A stretch of DNA of 64,000 bases from Thalassospira alkalitolerans (GTDB taxonomy: Bacteria > Pseudomonadota > Alphaproteobacteria > Rhodospirillales > Thalassospiraceae), in assembly GCF_002115745.1 (NCBI RefSeq), contig NZ_JFKB01000006.1, positions 235,696-299,695 on the forward strand, read 5' to 3'. Position numbers and translations under genes: made by a program. Below the pieces are notes generated by a model. It was not told the origin of the DNA, did not search any database, and saw only the letters and a list, made by a program, of their open reading frames with translations. This document shows positions 43,373 through 53,139 of the stretch, one piece after another (positions within the stretch are counted from its first letter, which is position 1; each line of letters begins with the position of its first letter).

Positions 43373-43903
43373 TTATCCGTTTGGCCCCGATGTCGCCCCG
43401 CTCATCCTGGCAATAGCCGCCGCCATCCAGGATTTCAGGCGTTTTTCATTCTTGCCGAAATCATCATTACCATAAACAGATCGGGAATAGGCAAAGATGC
43501 GGCTGCCCCCCTGCCCGTTCGGAACGACCTTGATATCAACCCAATCGGGAAAGCGCATGATGGGTGTTCGGGTCAGAAACCGAAACTCCAATGACAATGC
43601 ATCACCTTCGATCAGATGCATGTTAAAGGCGTTTGCGGTGCCCTGAAGTGCCGTTGCCAGAACATCCGGTGCAACTTTGAAATCCGGGCTTGGGGCGCGG
43701 CGATGGGTCTTGGGGCAGGCATCATGCGGACAAATAACAAAATAATTGGCGGCTTTGGGAAGTTCCATATCCGGGCCAAAGCGAATATCAGCAGGTTCAC
43801 CAGCCAATAACATGCTGTCAAGCAGGCCGCTAAAGCGGATGACAGCAAACGTCAGCGCTCCGACAAACAAAAGCCAAGCCAGAATGATTACCATGCGTCT
43901 CAC
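43373..43903 (-). CDS. DUF1499 domain-containing membrane-anchored protein
   Basis: 176 residues from GTG 43903, preceded by GGGGG (ATG at 43894 would also give the anchor). One N-terminal membrane segment (MVIILAWLLFVGALTFAVI), then DUF1499 with the conserved RTPIMRFPDWVDIKV and SRIFAYSRSVYGNDDFGKNEKRLKSW blocks. Function unknown; members occur in many proteobacteria and plastids as small anchored proteins. Two Cys (ICPHDAC) follow the anchor. Its downstream region is the element at 43024. Confidence 0.8.
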   Translation of the reverse strand: MRRMVIILAWLLFVGALTFAVIRFSGLLDSMLLAGEPADIRFGPDMELPKAANYFVICPHDACPKTHRRAPSPDFKVAPDVLATALQGTANAFNMHLIEGDALSLEFRFLTRTPIMRFPDWVDIKVVPNGQGGSRIFAYSRSVYGNDDFGKNEKRLKSWMAAAIARMSGATSGPNG

Positions 43904-44010
43904 AAAAATCCCCCAATCCCGACAAGACAGCCCAAGGCCAGAACGCCCTAAATAGGCTTAGGACTCCCTAAATACCGGTTAATTCTTGTAATTCGTCAAG
44001 TTAACAAATG

Positions 44011-44045
44011 CAAAAATACCCGAACGACGATCTCGTTCGGGTATT
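44011..44045 (-). terminator. Intrinsic terminator after azoR
   Basis: 13-bp perfect stem (44015-44027 with 44033-44045; core ATACCCGAACGA) with a 5-base loop, followed on the minus strand by TTTTTGC. Lies 107 bp after the azoR stop. Confidence 0.85.
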
Positions 44046-44151
44046 ATCAGGAAATCAACAAACCGCAATGCGGGGGGGGAATGCTTGCGTTTAGTGATTT
44101 CCTGCAGGATCGGAAAGGCTTCCAATCCTGCGCGAATAAATCTGTTTGATA

Positions 44152-44757
44152 TCAGGCTGCTTTTGGCAAAGGTGCGGCGGCAACATTGGCAATCGCACGT
44201 GTCATGGCTTCTTCGGCATTGACCGCAAAACCGGACGCATCGATCACTTCAATATCGGCAATCCCGACAAAACCAAGAACCTGTTTCAGATACGGGGTCG
44301 CAAAATCGGCCGCACTGTTGACCGGCACACCGCCAGTGGCAACAACGAGATAGGCTTTCTTGCCTTCAAGAAGGCCTTTGGGGCCGTTTTCGGTGTAGTT
44401 AAAGGTCACGCCAACACGCGCGATCAGGTCAACCCATGCCTTAAGGGTCGACGGTACCGAGAAATTATACATCGGTGCGCCGATAACCACGACGTCTGAT
44501 GCCTTAAGTTCGGCAACAAGTTTGTCGGAAACAGCAATGACGTCTTTCTGGGCGCCAGTGCGGTTTTCAGCCGGGGTATAAAATGCGCCGACAATTTCGC
44601 CGGTCAGGGCCGGGATTGATTTGTCATTCAAATCACGTTCAACAACATTGGCGGCTGGCGTTGCGGCAACAATGCGTTCGATCAGCTTGGACGCGATCTG
44701 ACGCGAGTTGGAATTTTCACCATTTACCGAGGCATTGATATGCAAGATCGAGGTCAT
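44152..44757 (-). CDS. azoR: FMN-dependent NADH-azoreductase
   Basis: 201 residues of a flavodoxin-like fold. FMN-phosphate loop INASVNGENSNSRQ near residue 8, flavin-contacting GAPMYNFSVPSTLKAWVD (about 93-110) and the ATGGVP loop near 140. AzoR dimers reduce azo bonds, quinones and related compounds by ping-pong chemistry; physiological role is usually quinone/thiol stress. Single gene with its own terminator. AGGTC-type ribosome-binding site (GAAAGG region) is weak but ATG 44757 fits family N-termini. Confidence 0.9.
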   Translation of the reverse strand: MTSILHINASVNGENSNSRQIASKLIERIVAATPAANVVERDLNDKSIPALTGEIVGAFYTPAENRTGAQKDVIAVSDKLVAELKASDVVVIGAPMYNFSVPSTLKAWVDLIARVGVTFNYTENGPKGLLEGKKAYLVVATGGVPVNSAADFATPYLKQVLGFVGIADIEVIDASGFAVNAEEAMTRAIANVAAAPLPKAA

Positions 44758-44876
44758 GAAAGGTCTCCAAGTCTGGAATTGTTTCTGTTGCCCCGACTTT
44801 AACAGTTTCCATGACGAAGATTATCCAATGAGGTTTCACCAGATTGTTGACCAAACGCGAACAATACACCTTGCGA

Positions 44877-46187
44877 TTAATCTTCCCCGCGCTGCTTTTG
44901 ACGTTCCCGGCGTAAACGGTCGAAATATTCGGTCCGTTTCTTCAAATCGCGTTCAAAGCCGCGTTCAACCGGTTCGTAAAAATTCTGGCGGCGCATACCA
45001 TCGGGGAAATAGTTTTGCCCGGAAAAACCATCTTCCTGATCATGGTCATAGGCATAACCGGTGCCATAGCCGATTTCTTTCATCAGCTTGGTTGGCGCAT
45101 TCAGGATATGGGCCGGCGGCATCAATGACCCGGTATCGCGCGCAACCTTAAGCGAGCGTTTATAAGCCGTATAACCGGCATTGGATTTTGGCGCCAGGGC
45201 CAGATAAATCACCGCCTGCGCCAAGGCCAATTCGCCCTCGGGGCTGCCAAGGCGTTCGTATGCTTCCCATGCGCCAACGCAAATCTGTTGCGCCTGTGGA
45301 TCGGCAAGGCCGATATCCTCGACCGCCATACGGGTTATCCGACGGGCAAGAAATTTGGGGTCCTCGCCCCCGGCCAGCATCCGGTTGAACCAGTAAAGTG
45401 CCGCATCCGGGTCCGATCCACGCACCGATTTATGCAGCGCACTGATCAGGTTGTAATGGCCGTCATCGCCTTTGTCATAAAGCGGCACCCGCTTTTGTAC
45501 GATCCGCGACAGCTCGGCAACGCCAAGCGGCCCCTCTTCGCTGGGCGGTAACAAAAACAATTCCTCGGCCAGGTTCAGCAAATAACGGCCATCACCATCG
45601 GCCATGGCGCGAAGCGTTATCCGCGCCTCGGGCGACAACGGCAATTCAAAGCCCATTTCCTTTTCGGCACGCACCAAAAGCTCGTCAAGGCCCGGGTCAT
45701 CAAGCCGCTTAAGCACAAGCACCTGACAGCGCGACAACAGGGCAGCATTCAGTTCAAATGACGGGTTTTCGGTTGTCGCCCCGATCAGGGTAATGGTGCC
45801 ATCTTCAACAAACGGCAAAAAACTGTCCTGCTGCGCCTTGTTGAAACGATGGATTTCATCAATGAAAAGCAGGGTCGATGCCCCGGTTGCCCGGCGGCCC
45901 TTGGCCCGGTCAAACACCTTGCGCAGATCCGCAACGCCCGAAAAGATCGCCGATAACGGTTCAAACGCCATATCGGCAACATCGGCCATCAGACGCGCCA
46001 GTGTCGTTTTACCGCACCCCGGCGGCCCCCACAAAATAACCGACGGCACGCGCCCGGTCTTGATCATCCGCGTAATCGGCCCGTCATCGCCAAACAAATG
46101 CCCCTGCCCGACAACTTCGTCCAGCTTGGCCGGACGCAGCCTGTCGGCCAAGGGACGGGACGCCTGACTTTCAAACAAGGAAACCAT
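44877..46187 (-). CDS. rarA: Replication-associated recombination protein A (RarA/MgsA)
   Basis: 436 residues from ATG 46187 (MVSLFESQASRPLADRLRP). AAA+ clamp-loader-like ATPase: Walker A GPPGCGKTTLA, Walker B LFIDEIHRFNKAQQD, sensor 1 GATTENPSF; then the MgsA tetramerisation C-terminal domain with SVRGSDPDAALYWFNRMLAGGEDP and QEYLPDG-like YFPDGM. Acts at stalled forks and gaps. Frame extends further upstream but that part overlaps the divergent PadR promoter region. Confidence 0.92.
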   Translation of the reverse strand: MVSLFESQASRPLADRLRPAKLDEVVGQGHLFGDDGPITRMIKTGRVPSVILWGPPGCGKTTLARLMADVADMAFEPLSAIFSGVADLRKVFDRAKGRRATGASTLLFIDEIHRFNKAQQDSFLPFVEDGTITLIGATTENPSFELNAALLSRCQVLVLKRLDDPGLDELLVRAEKEMGFELPLSPEARITLRAMADGDGRYLLNLAEELFLLPPSEEGPLGVAELSRIVQKRVPLYDKGDDGHYNLISALHKSVRGSDPDAALYWFNRMLAGGEDPKFLARRITRMAVEDIGLADPQAQQICVGAWEAYERLGSPEGELALAQAVIYLALAPKSNAGYTAYKRSLKVARDTGSLMPPAHILNAPTKLMKEIGYGTGYAYDHDQEDGFSGQNYFPDGMRRQNFYEPVERGFERDLKKRTEYFDRLRRERQKQRGED

Positions 46188-46283
46188 ATTAGACCGTTGA
46201 TCTCCGTAACACTTCAACTGGGTTGGCACGGAACCTATCACGAACATCGAATGGGTTATAGCCATAAGGCAAGCATATTGACA

Positions 46284-46298
46284 CCTTGATGGTCGAGG
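46284..46298. promoter_or_regulatory. PadR operator upstream of padR
   Basis: CCTTGATGGTCGAGG, an imperfect palindrome around the central G, differs by two bases from the site at 46771. It fills exactly the 15-bp gap between a TTGACA (46278-46283) and a TATAGC (46299-46304), so a bound dimer would sit on the promoter of its own gene. Confidence 0.6.
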
Positions 46299-46333
46299 TA
46301 TAGCGTCGCCGCCAGATCAGCCAGAGGCATGAC

Positions 46334-46750
46334 ATGAAACAGGTTGTCGATTATACGAGCCGTTCTTATTGGCAGGGGACAATCAAGATGTCCTTGTCAA
46401 AGTTCTTTGTCCTTTCCGTCCTGCATCACAAACCCATGCATGGCTATGAAGTTGTTCAGGCGGTCGAGAAAACGACAAAGGGCTGCTGCTCTCCGACCGA
46501 AGGAACGGTATATCCGGTTCTGAACGAATTCGAGGCTGGCGGATATATGACGTCGCATCTGGAAGTCGTGCAGGGCCGCCAACGCAAAATTTATGATCTG
46601 ACCGACAAAGGTCGCGACGCATTTAAAATTGCCACCGATGCCTGGATGGATGTCACGCAACATATCCTTGCGGCACGCGATGCCCCGCGCAAAATATCCC
46701 CCACCTTGTCAAATCCCCAAAGCCCCTCGAAAGCAACCTGTTGTGATTAA
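46334..46750 (+). CDS. PadR-family transcriptional regulator with vicinal cysteines
   Basis: 138 residues. Winged helix typical of PadR: LSKFFVLSVLHHKPMHGYEVVQAV and PTEGTVYPVLNEFEAGGYM, then LTDKGRDAF. Unusual are two adjacent-Cys pairs, C51-C52 just before the recognition-helix segment and C136-C137 at the very end (TCCD), suggestive of thiol, metal or metalloid sensing. A shorter start at 46388 (MSLSKFF) is possible. Followed after 43 bp by an MFS gene; both are preceded by near-identical palindromes, so autorepression and control of the transporter are likely. Confidence 0.85.
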   Translation: MKQVVDYTSRSYWQGTIKMSLSKFFVLSVLHHKPMHGYEVVQAVEKTTKGCCSPTEGTVYPVLNEFEAGGYMTSHLEVVQGRQRKIYDLTDKGRDAFKIATDAWMDVTQHILAARDAPRKISPTLSNPQSPSKATCCD

Positions 46751-46770
46751 TCTATTTTTTACCCTATATA

Positions 46771-46785
46771 CCTCGATGATCGAGG
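46771..46785. promoter_or_regulatory. PadR operator upstream of the MFS gene
   Basis: Perfect palindrome CCTCGAT-G-ATCGAGG, 8 bp before the MFS start codon. A -35/-10 pair TTGTGA (46741) and TATATA (46765-46770) with an 18-bp spacer lies directly upstream, so the site covers the predicted transcription start. Confidence 0.65.
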
Positions 46786-46793
46786 CATAAATC

Positions 46794-48056
46794 ATGGCAA
46801 CACCCCCGAAAAAACTTCCGATCATTCTGGCTCTTGGCACGGTGCAGACACTTGCTTTTGGTTCAACCTTGTATTTGCCCGCCATTCTGGCCGAACCGAT
46901 GGCTAATGACCTTGGCTTTGTGCCGGGTCTGGCATTTGGGGCATTTTCACTGGCTCTTATTGTTGCGGCTTTGCTTGGCCCGGTTGCTGGCGCACGAATC
47001 GACCGTTTCGGGGGGCGCAATGTGATGACAATTTCCAGCCTTGTTCTTGCTTGCGGGCTTGCCCTGCTGGGCTTGGCCCAGGGCATAACTGGCATATGCA
47101 TCGCCTGGCTGGCCATCGGGATTGGCATGGCGACGGGGCTTTACGAATCCGCCTTTGCCACGCTCACCGGTATTTTCGGCCGCGATGCACGTGGACCGAT
47201 AACCGGCATCACGCTGATTGCCGGATTTGCCAGCACGATTTGCTGGCCGATTTCAGCATGGTTTGAAATCGAATACGGCTGGCGCATAACGTGCTTTTTC
47301 TGGGCTGGTATGCATATCGTTCTTGCCCTGCCGTTAAATCGTTTTCTTATTCCATCAATCCGGGATGTCGCGGCGCCTGCCCCAACACATCAGGATCATA
47401 CCGGTGCTCACCCCCGTGATCAGGACAACAAGGCGCAAACATCCGCCGTTTTCAATTCATCACAGTCAAATACATCAACAAAGCCAAGCCAGAAATATTT
47501 CACCCTGCCAATGTTCCTGTTGGCGTTTGTTTTCGCCGCCAGTTGGTTTACGGCGACCGCCATGGCCGCCCATTTACCACGTATGTTACAAATTTCAGGT
47601 CTGAGCACAGCGGATGCGATTATTGCGGCCTCGCTGGTCGGCCCGGCCCAGGTCATCGGGCGGTTGCTGGAATTTGGTTTCCTGCAACGCATGCATCCGT
47701 TGATTTCAGCCCGCCTCGCATCGATCACACATCCGCTTGGCGCGGCAATACTGTTGATTTTCGGTGGTCCCGCGGCAATGATTTTTACCTGCCTGCACGG
47801 AACCGGGAACGGCATTCTGACGATTGCCAAGGGCACCTTGCCGCTGGCAATGTTTGGCCCGAACGGATATGGACGGCGACAGGGTTTTCTAATGGCTCCG
47901 TCCCGGTTTGCTCAGGCTGCGGCCCCATTTTTGTTCGGAATTTTGATTGACGGCTATGGCGTGCAGGCACTTTGGCTAACAGGTGGCCTAGGTTTGTTAA
48001 CGCTTTTGGCCCTGATGAACCTTAAAGCCGCAGCATCAAAAAAAGACGGGATTTAA
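46794..48056 (+). CDS. MFS transporter under PadR control
   Basis: 420 residues with twelve hydrophobic segments, N-terminal half 1-185, hydrophilic loop rich in His/Gln/Asp/Ser (about 190-240, with HQDHTGAHPRDQD), C-terminal half 240-415. The signature AGARIDRFGGR after helix 2 is the MFS motif A (G-x-x-x-D-R-x-G-R). Looks like the monocarboxylate/OFA-type branch of major facilitators. Substrate unknown; a toxic compound exporter is likely from the PadR partner. His-rich loop could bind metal. Confidence 0.83.
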   Translation: MATPPKKLPIILALGTVQTLAFGSTLYLPAILAEPMANDLGFVPGLAFGAFSLALIVAALLGPVAGARIDRFGGRNVMTISSLVLACGLALLGLAQGITGICIAWLAIGIGMATGLYESAFATLTGIFGRDARGPITGITLIAGFASTICWPISAWFEIEYGWRITCFFWAGMHIVLALPLNRFLIPSIRDVAAPAPTHQDHTGAHPRDQDNKAQTSAVFNSSQSNTSTKPSQKYFTLPMFLLAFVFAASWFTATAMAAHLPRMLQISGLSTADAIIAASLVGPAQVIGRLLEFGFLQRMHPLISARLASITHPLGAAILLIFGGPAAMIFTCLHGTGNGILTIAKGTLPLAMFGPNGYGRRQGFLMAPSRFAQAAAPFLFGILIDGYGVQALWLTGGLGLLTLLALMNLKAAASKKDGI

Positions 48057-48067
48057 TCCCGCCTTTT
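48043..48067 (+). terminator. Intrinsic terminator at the MFS gene end
   Basis: GACGGGAT and ATCCCGCC pair (one G-U equivalent) around TTA, overlapping the stop codon, followed by TTTTCC. Confidence 0.65.
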
Positions 48068-48122
48068 CCTGAAAAACATCAAACAGTTCCGCGATATCAA
48101 GACAGCCTGATCAAGGCGCAAA

Positions 48123-49562
48123 TCAAAGAGTAAATTGCGCTGTCAGAACCTTGCCATCGCGTTTTACCGCAATTTTCCATTCCTGGCCGCGTTCACCAGC
48201 GGTAAGAACTTCCTTAAGACGTGCGACCGTATCAATCGGGGCGCCATTAACCTCGACAATATAATCGCCGGGCTTGATGCGCGCCCGAAGCGCCATGCTA
48301 TCGCGCAAAACGCCAAGAACAATCACGCCCTCGCTTAACGTATCAATGCCAATTTCATCGGCAAGTGCCGGGTTCACATTGGCAACTTTGGCGCCGCTAA
48401 ACGGGTTTTTGCCTTTGATCACGCTTTCATCACGTGCGGGCAGTTCCGGCGCCACTTCAAGCGGCATTTTCAGGCTGATTTCCTGTCCCTTGCGCAGGAC
48501 AGACAAAATCCCGTCATTATCCATTTCAAGCGTCGCAATCCGGAACTTCAGTTCGTTCGGGTTATCCACCGGCAGATCATTGACCGCGATCACCACATCA
48601 CCGGCTTTCAATCCGCCGCGATCGGCCGGGCTGCCTTTGCGAACTTCGTTGATCAGAACGCCATGCGGGCGATCAAGGTCAAGCGAAGCCGCCAGATCAC
48701 CGGTCACCGACTGCCCCGCAGCACCAAGCCACGGCCGACGCAAATCACCACTGATCAGGCCGCGCATCACGACCTTGACCATATTAACCGGCACGGCAAA
48801 ACCAATTCCGTTTGATCCGCCCGATTTGGTAAAGATCGCCGAGTTAACCCCGATCAGCTTGCCATCGATATCAATCAACGCCCCGCCCGAATTGCCCGGA
48901 TTAATCGCCGCATCGGTCTGAATAAAGGATTGATAATCCTGACCGGTGACACCGGCACGCGCCAGGGCGGAAACGATGCCACTGGTCACGGTCTGACCAA
49001 CGCCAAACGGATTGCCAATCGCCAGCACAAGATCACCGACCTCGACCGCATCCGAATCGCCCAATGAAATGGCGGGCAATTCGTCCTTTACATCGCGCAA
49101 CCGCAGAACGGCCAGATCGGTACGTTCATCCGACCCGATCAGTTCCGCATCAAATTCGCGGTTATCATGCAATACCACGCGAATTTCGCTGGCCCCGTCG
49201 ATAACATGATGGTTGGTGACGATGGTCCCATCCGACGACACAATCACCCCCGAGCCAAGCGAGCGTTCAACGCGTTGACGCGGGGCACCAAAAGCCCCGC
49301 CGAACCGTTCGCCAAAGAACTGCTTGAAGAACGGATCATTAAAGAACGGCGTGCGCTGCTGGGCGGTGACGACTTTTTTGGTATAGATGTTCACAACCGT
49401 CGGGGCGGTTTGTTTAACCAGCGGCGAAAACGACATCTTGATTTCCGCATCGCTCGTCGGCAGGTGCCGATCCTGCGCCTGCGCCATTCCAACCGGGCCA
49501 AAAACAGCCCCCGATACAATCATGAACCCGGTCATGACGGTCGCAATCAATCGTGCCTGCAC
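48123..49562 (-). CDS. degQ: DegQ/HtrA-family periplasmic serine protease
   Basis: 479 residues from GTG 49562 (AGAGAG upstream); a TTG at 49586 would add eight charged residues. Signal peptide to about AQA (residue 29). Catalytic triad H119 (TNHHV), D149 (ERTDLAV), S225 (GNSGGAL), then two PDZ domains (about 285-370 and 395-475; LNDLPVDNPNELKF, GDYIVEVNGAPIDTVARLK). Degrades and refolds envelope proteins. Immediately downstream of the ribosomal operon but separated from it by a terminator. Confidence 0.9.
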   Translation of the reverse strand: MQARLIATVMTGFMIVSGAVFGPVGMAQAQDRHLPTSDAEIKMSFSPLVKQTAPTVVNIYTKKVVTAQQRTPFFNDPFFKQFFGERFGGAFGAPRQRVERSLGSGVIVSSDGTIVTNHHVIDGASEIRVVLHDNREFDAELIGSDERTDLAVLRLRDVKDELPAISLGDSDAVEVGDLVLAIGNPFGVGQTVTSGIVSALARAGVTGQDYQSFIQTDAAINPGNSGGALIDIDGKLIGVNSAIFTKSGGSNGIGFAVPVNMVKVVMRGLISGDLRRPWLGAAGQSVTGDLAASLDLDRPHGVLINEVRKGSPADRGGLKAGDVVIAVNDLPVDNPNELKFRIATLEMDNDGILSVLRKGQEISLKMPLEVAPELPARDESVIKGKNPFSGAKVANVNPALADEIGIDTLSEGVIVLGVLRDSMALRARIKPGDYIVEVNGAPIDTVARLKEVLTAGERGQEWKIAVKRDGKVLTAQFTL

Positions 49563-49741
49563 GTCGAACTCTCTCTTTTTTATCAAAAACCAAAATCAGG
49601 ATCTATTTGTTCCGCACGGAAAACGGTCTGGCTGATACGGAACCAAAATTAGGGCTATCAGGAATTGCGCGCAACCTTGGCGGAAATATGATGAATTTCA
49701 AAATAATTCTGAAAGGTTCCAAATGCACAAGCCCCAAAAGA

Positions 49742-49772
49742 AAACGGGCGGCACCCATGGCACCGCCCGTTT
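49742..49772 (-). terminator. Terminator of the alpha ribosomal operon
   Basis: AAACGGGCGG (49742-49751) with CCGCCCGTTT (49763-49772), 10 perfect pairs, followed on the minus strand by TCTTTTGG. Ends transcription after rplQ. Confidence 0.82.
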
Positions 49773-49795
49773 AATATTAAAGGCCGAAACGTTGC

Positions 49796-50227
49796 TTATT
49801 CAGCAACAGATTCTTCGCCTTCGCCCTCTGCTTCGATACGAGCGCGGTCTTCTGCGCCTTTAGCTTCCGGGTTGCGATCAACAAGTTCAATCACAGCAAC
49901 CGGAGCCGCATCACCATAACGGAAGCCAGCCTTAAGAACGCGGGTGTAACCACCCGAACGCTCTTTATAGCGTTCAGCAATTTCGCCGAACAGCTTGGCA
50001 ACGACTTTATCGTCACGCAGGATCGAAATAGCCTGACGGCGTGCATGCAGGTCGCCCCGCTTGCCCAGCGTAATCAGTTTTTCGACATACGGGCGAAGAT
50101 CCTTGGCCTTCGGAAGAGTGGTTTTGATCTGCTCGTGAACGAGCAGCGAAACCGCCATATTTGCGAACATCGCCTTACGATGGGACGAAGTACGATTAAG
50201 CTTACGGCCGTGCATACCGTGACGCAT
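49796..50227 (-). CDS. rplQ: 50S ribosomal protein L17
   Basis: 143 residues from ATG 50227 ([20 protein letters not shown], the invariant L17 start). The core is followed by an acidic alphaproteobacterial tail ([14 protein letters not shown]). Last gene of the alpha operon, 200 bp after rpoA. Confidence 0.97.
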   Translation of the reverse strand: MRHGMHGRKLNRTSSHRKAMFANMAVSLLVHEQIKTTLPKAKDLRPYVEKLITLGKRGDLHARRQAISILRDDKVVAKLFGEIAERYKERSGGYTRVLKAGFRYGDAAPVAVIELVDRNPEAKGAEDRARIEAEGEGEESVAE

Positions 50228-50427
50228 TTGAACTCTCCTTATTGCCTTGGCTTCGCGCACGAAACCGATTGTGATACCGCGCCGCCACCCTGAATAATCA
50301 GGTCATGCACGTGCGGTGTTGGGCACCAGCCCACCGGGGTTCCAAACAGTTTGTTGCCCTGGCTGGGGCGAAAAATCCGCCCCGAGTATCAAATCAAATC
50401 ATCCGACCCGAAGGCCGAAGACCCGTA

Positions 50428-51444
50428 TTAGAACGGATCTTCGAACTTGCGAGCGAGTTCTTCGATGTTTTCCGGCGGCCAGCCGCCGACTTCCATACCA
50501 AGATGCAGGCCCATCTGAGCCAGAACGTCTTTGATTTCGTTCAGCGATTTACGGCCAAAGTTCGGGGTACGAAGCATTTCGGCTTCGGACTTCTGAACCA
50601 GATCACCGATATAGATGATGTTGTCGTTCTTGAGGCAGTTTGCCGAACGGACCGAGAGCTCGAGCTCGTCGACCTTGCGCAGCAAATTGCGGTTGAACGG
50701 CAATTCGTCTTCTTTTTTCTCTTCGACAACCGCTTCCGGCTCGTCAAAGTTGACGAACAGCGACAGCTGGTCCTGAAGGATACGAGCCGCAAGGGCCACT
50801 GAATCTTCCGGGGTAACCGAGCCGTTGGTTTCAACGGTCAGCGACAGCTTATCGAAATCGGTTTCCTGACCCACACGGGTGTTTTCCACCTTGTAGGCCA
50901 CTTTACGGATCGGGCTGAAGATTGCATCAATCGGGATAAGACCGATCGGCGCATCCGACGAACGATGCGAGGTCGCAGCAACATAGCCTTTACCGTTATC
51001 AACGGTAAATTCGATGTTAAGCGTCGCACCATCATCAAGATGGCAAATCTCGAGATCCGGGTTAAGGATTTCGATGTCGGCACCGGTTTCAATCTGACCC
51101 GCAGTGACAGCACCCGGACCAGTCGCCTTAAGCGACATCTTCTTCGGACCTTCGGCGTGCATACGCACACCCATGGTCTTGATGTTCAAGATGATGTCGG
51201 TGACATCTTCTCGTACGCCCGGAATCGACGAAAATTCGTGCAACACGCCGTCGATCTGGATCGCAGTAACCGCCGAACCCTGGAGCGACGACAGCAGAAT
51301 GCGGCGCAGCGCGTTACCCAGAGTCTGGCCAAAACCGCGCTCCAGCGGTTCTGCCATGATCGTACCAACGCGGCTGGCGTCTGTACCCGGAGTAACATCA
51401 AGCTTGGCCGGCTTAATCAGTTCCTGCCAGTTCTTTTGAATCAC
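50428..51444 (-). CDS. rpoA: RNA polymerase subunit alpha
   Basis: 338 residues starting at GTG 51444 ([17 protein letters not shown]), with AAGGTGGG correctly spaced upstream; GTG 51453 lacks this. N-terminal assembly domain ([24 protein letters not shown] core) to residue about 235 and C-terminal domain with the UP-element/activator surface ([32 protein letters not shown]). Confidence 0.97.
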   Translation of the reverse strand: MIQKNWQELIKPAKLDVTPGTDASRVGTIMAEPLERGFGQTLGNALRRILLSSLQGSAVTAIQIDGVLHEFSSIPGVREDVTDIILNIKTMGVRMHAEGPKKMSLKATGPGAVTAGQIETGADIEILNPDLEICHLDDGATLNIEFTVDNGKGYVAATSHRSSDAPIGLIPIDAIFSPIRKVAYKVENTRVGQETDFDKLSLTVETNGSVTPEDSVALAARILQDQLSLFVNFDEPEAVVEEKKEDELPFNRNLLRKVDELELSVRSANCLKNDNIIYIGDLVQKSEAEMLRTPNFGRKSLNEIKDVLAQMGLHLGMEVGGWPPENIEELARKFEDPF

Positions 51445-51563
51445 GAGACCCACCTTCGCAACTGGAGCCTATGGTAAGGGGCACAAAATTGGCCCCCAAC
51501 GAGAAACGCGAACAGGCCCGGTCGCCCGGGCCCAAACGCGGGGTTGCCCGCAGATCGGCGCGA

Positions 51564-51956
51564 TTAAACGCGACGACGCTTACGCGGACGGCAACCATTG
51601 TGCGGAATCGGCGTTACGTCTTTGATCGACGTAATGGTGAAACCAACAGCCTGCAGCGCACGAAGAGCAGATTCACGTCCCGAACCCGGGCCTTTGACCT
51701 GAACTTCAAGAGTTTTCATACCGTGTTCAGCAGCTTTTTTACCTGCGTCTTCGGCAGCCATCTGTGCAGCATAAGGTGTTGATTTACGCGAACCGCGGAA
51801 ACCCATACCACCAGCAGTCGACCAGGCAATTGTATTTCCCTGAACGTCGGTGATGGTAATCATGGTGTTGTTGAAGGTCGCGTTTACGTGCGCGATACCA
51901 TTCGTAATGTTCTTCCGCTCGCGGCGACGCACGCGAGTCTGAGGAGCTTTTGCCAT
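51564..51956 (-). CDS. rpsK: 30S ribosomal protein S11
   Basis: 130 residues with the S11 signature ([18 protein letters not shown] [19 protein letters not shown], and C-terminal [20 protein letters not shown]). Located between rpsM and rpoA, platform protein of the small subunit. Confidence 0.97.
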   Translation of the reverse strand: MAKAPQTRVRRRERKNITNGIAHVNATFNNTMITITDVQGNTIAWSTAGGMGFRGSRKSTPYAAQMAAEDAGKKAAEHGMKTLEVQVKGPGSGRESALRALQAVGFTITSIKDVTPIPHNGCRPRKRRRV

Positions 51957-51971
51957 TGTCTGTCCCCTACC

Positions 51972-52340
51972 TTACTTCTTCTTACCAGCGATAGGCCGGG
52001 CCGGACCCTTACGGGTGCGAGCGTTGGTGTGGGTACGCTGACCGCGCACCGGGAGACCGCGACGATGACGCAGACCGCGATAGCAGCCCAAATCCATCAG
52101 ACGTTTAATGTTCATTGCGGTTTCACGACGAAGGTCGCCTTCGACGGTATAATCAGCGTCGATGACTTCACGCACCTTGAGAACCTGGTCATCAGAGAGC
52201 TGATGAACACGGGTTGCTGCTTCGATGCCAACCTTTGCGCAAATTTCTTTAGCTTTAGCCGGACCAATGCCGGTGATGTAGGTAAGCGCAATCACGACGC
52301 GCTTGGCGGTCGGGATATTTACGCCAGCAATACGAGCCAC
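51972..52340 (-). CDS. rpsM: 30S ribosomal protein S13
   Basis: 122 residues starting at GTG 52340 (reading [20 protein letters not shown]), the usual S13 length; frames upstream are unrelated. C-terminal [20 protein letters not shown] and Lys tail contact tRNA and form the bridge to the large subunit. Confidence 0.96.
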   Translation of the reverse strand: MARIAGVNIPTAKRVVIALTYITGIGPAKAKEICAKVGIEAATRVHQLSDDQVLKVREVIDADYTVEGDLRRETAMNIKRLMDLGCYRGLRHRRGLPVRGQRTHTNARTRKGPARPIAGKKK

Positions 52341-52404
52341 TGTGTGAGACTCCTGTTTCCTGGTTAACAAACCCTGCGGCAGATCCGATAGGGCGGGGCG
52401 CTGC

Positions 52405-52434
52405 AAAAGCGGGCCAGCATTACTGCCAACCCGC
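52405..52434 (-). terminator. Attenuator-like hairpin between adk and rpsM
   Basis: On the minus strand GCGGG and CCCGC (plus 52409-52413 and 52430-52434) enclose GCA/TGC with loop GTAA and are followed by TTTTGC. It lies inside the operon, so partial termination or processing is more likely than a full stop. Confidence 0.5.
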
Positions 52435-52461
52435 CAGCAAAAAAACACCCTGCCCGGGAAA

Positions 52462-53106
52462 TTACCCCAGGATGGCTTCTATTTCGCGCGTAACTTCGTC
52501 GATTTCGGCCATCCCGTCAACTGTTTTCAGCTTACCGGCATTCTCATAGTAGGGAATGATCGGTGCTGTCTGCTTGTGATAAGCTTCCAGTCGCGATGAG
52601 ACCGTCTCGGCGTTGTCATCCGCACGGCGTTTGAATTCAGTGCCTGCGCATACATCACAGACACCTTCTTTCTTGGGTTTCTGGAACTCGTCATGGTAGC
52701 CCTGCCCACATTTCGCGCAGGTGTAGCGACCAACAATACGCGCCACAAGGGCGGCATCATCAACCCGCAACTCGACCACATAATCAAGTGCCAGTCCCTT
52801 TGCTTCCAGCATCACATCCAAGGCTTCTGCCTGGGCGGATGTGCGCGGGAAACCGTCCAGGATGAAACCATTTTTGGTATCATCCTGATCAAGTCTTTCA
52901 GAAATCAGACCGATCATCAGATCGTCAGATACGAGCTTGCCCGCATCCATGACTTCCTTTGCCTTCTGTCCCAGCTCGGTCCCGGCTGCAACAGCTGCAC
53001 GCAGCATGTCACCGGTTGAAAGCTGAATCATCCCACGTCCCGTTTCAAGACGCTTTGCCTGGGTCCCTTTACCAGCACCCGGCGGGCCAAGAAGGATAAT
53101 GTTCAT
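52462..53106 (-). CDS. adk: Adenylate kinase
   Basis: 214 residues. P-loop [10 protein letters not shown] (7-16), AMP-binding RxxQ region and DGFPRT. The LID domain has a four-cysteine zinc site (C-A-K-C-G ... C-D-V-C), a long-form feature more common in Gram-positive enzymes and found also in some alphaproteobacteria. Between secY and rpsM as usual. Confidence 0.96.
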   Translation of the reverse strand: MNIILLGPPGAGKGTQAKRLETGRGMIQLSTGDMLRAAVAAGTELGQKAKEVMDAGKLVSDDLMIGLISERLDQDDTKNGFILDGFPRTSAQAEALDVMLEAKGLALDYVVELRVDDAALVARIVGRYTCAKCGQGYHDEFQKPKKEGVCDVCAGTEFKRRADDNAETVSSRLEAYHKQTAPIIPYYENAGKLKTVDGMAEIDEVTREIEAILG

Positions 53107-53139
53107 TGTTTGCCCCCTGACGGTCTTCGTGGCGCCGCC

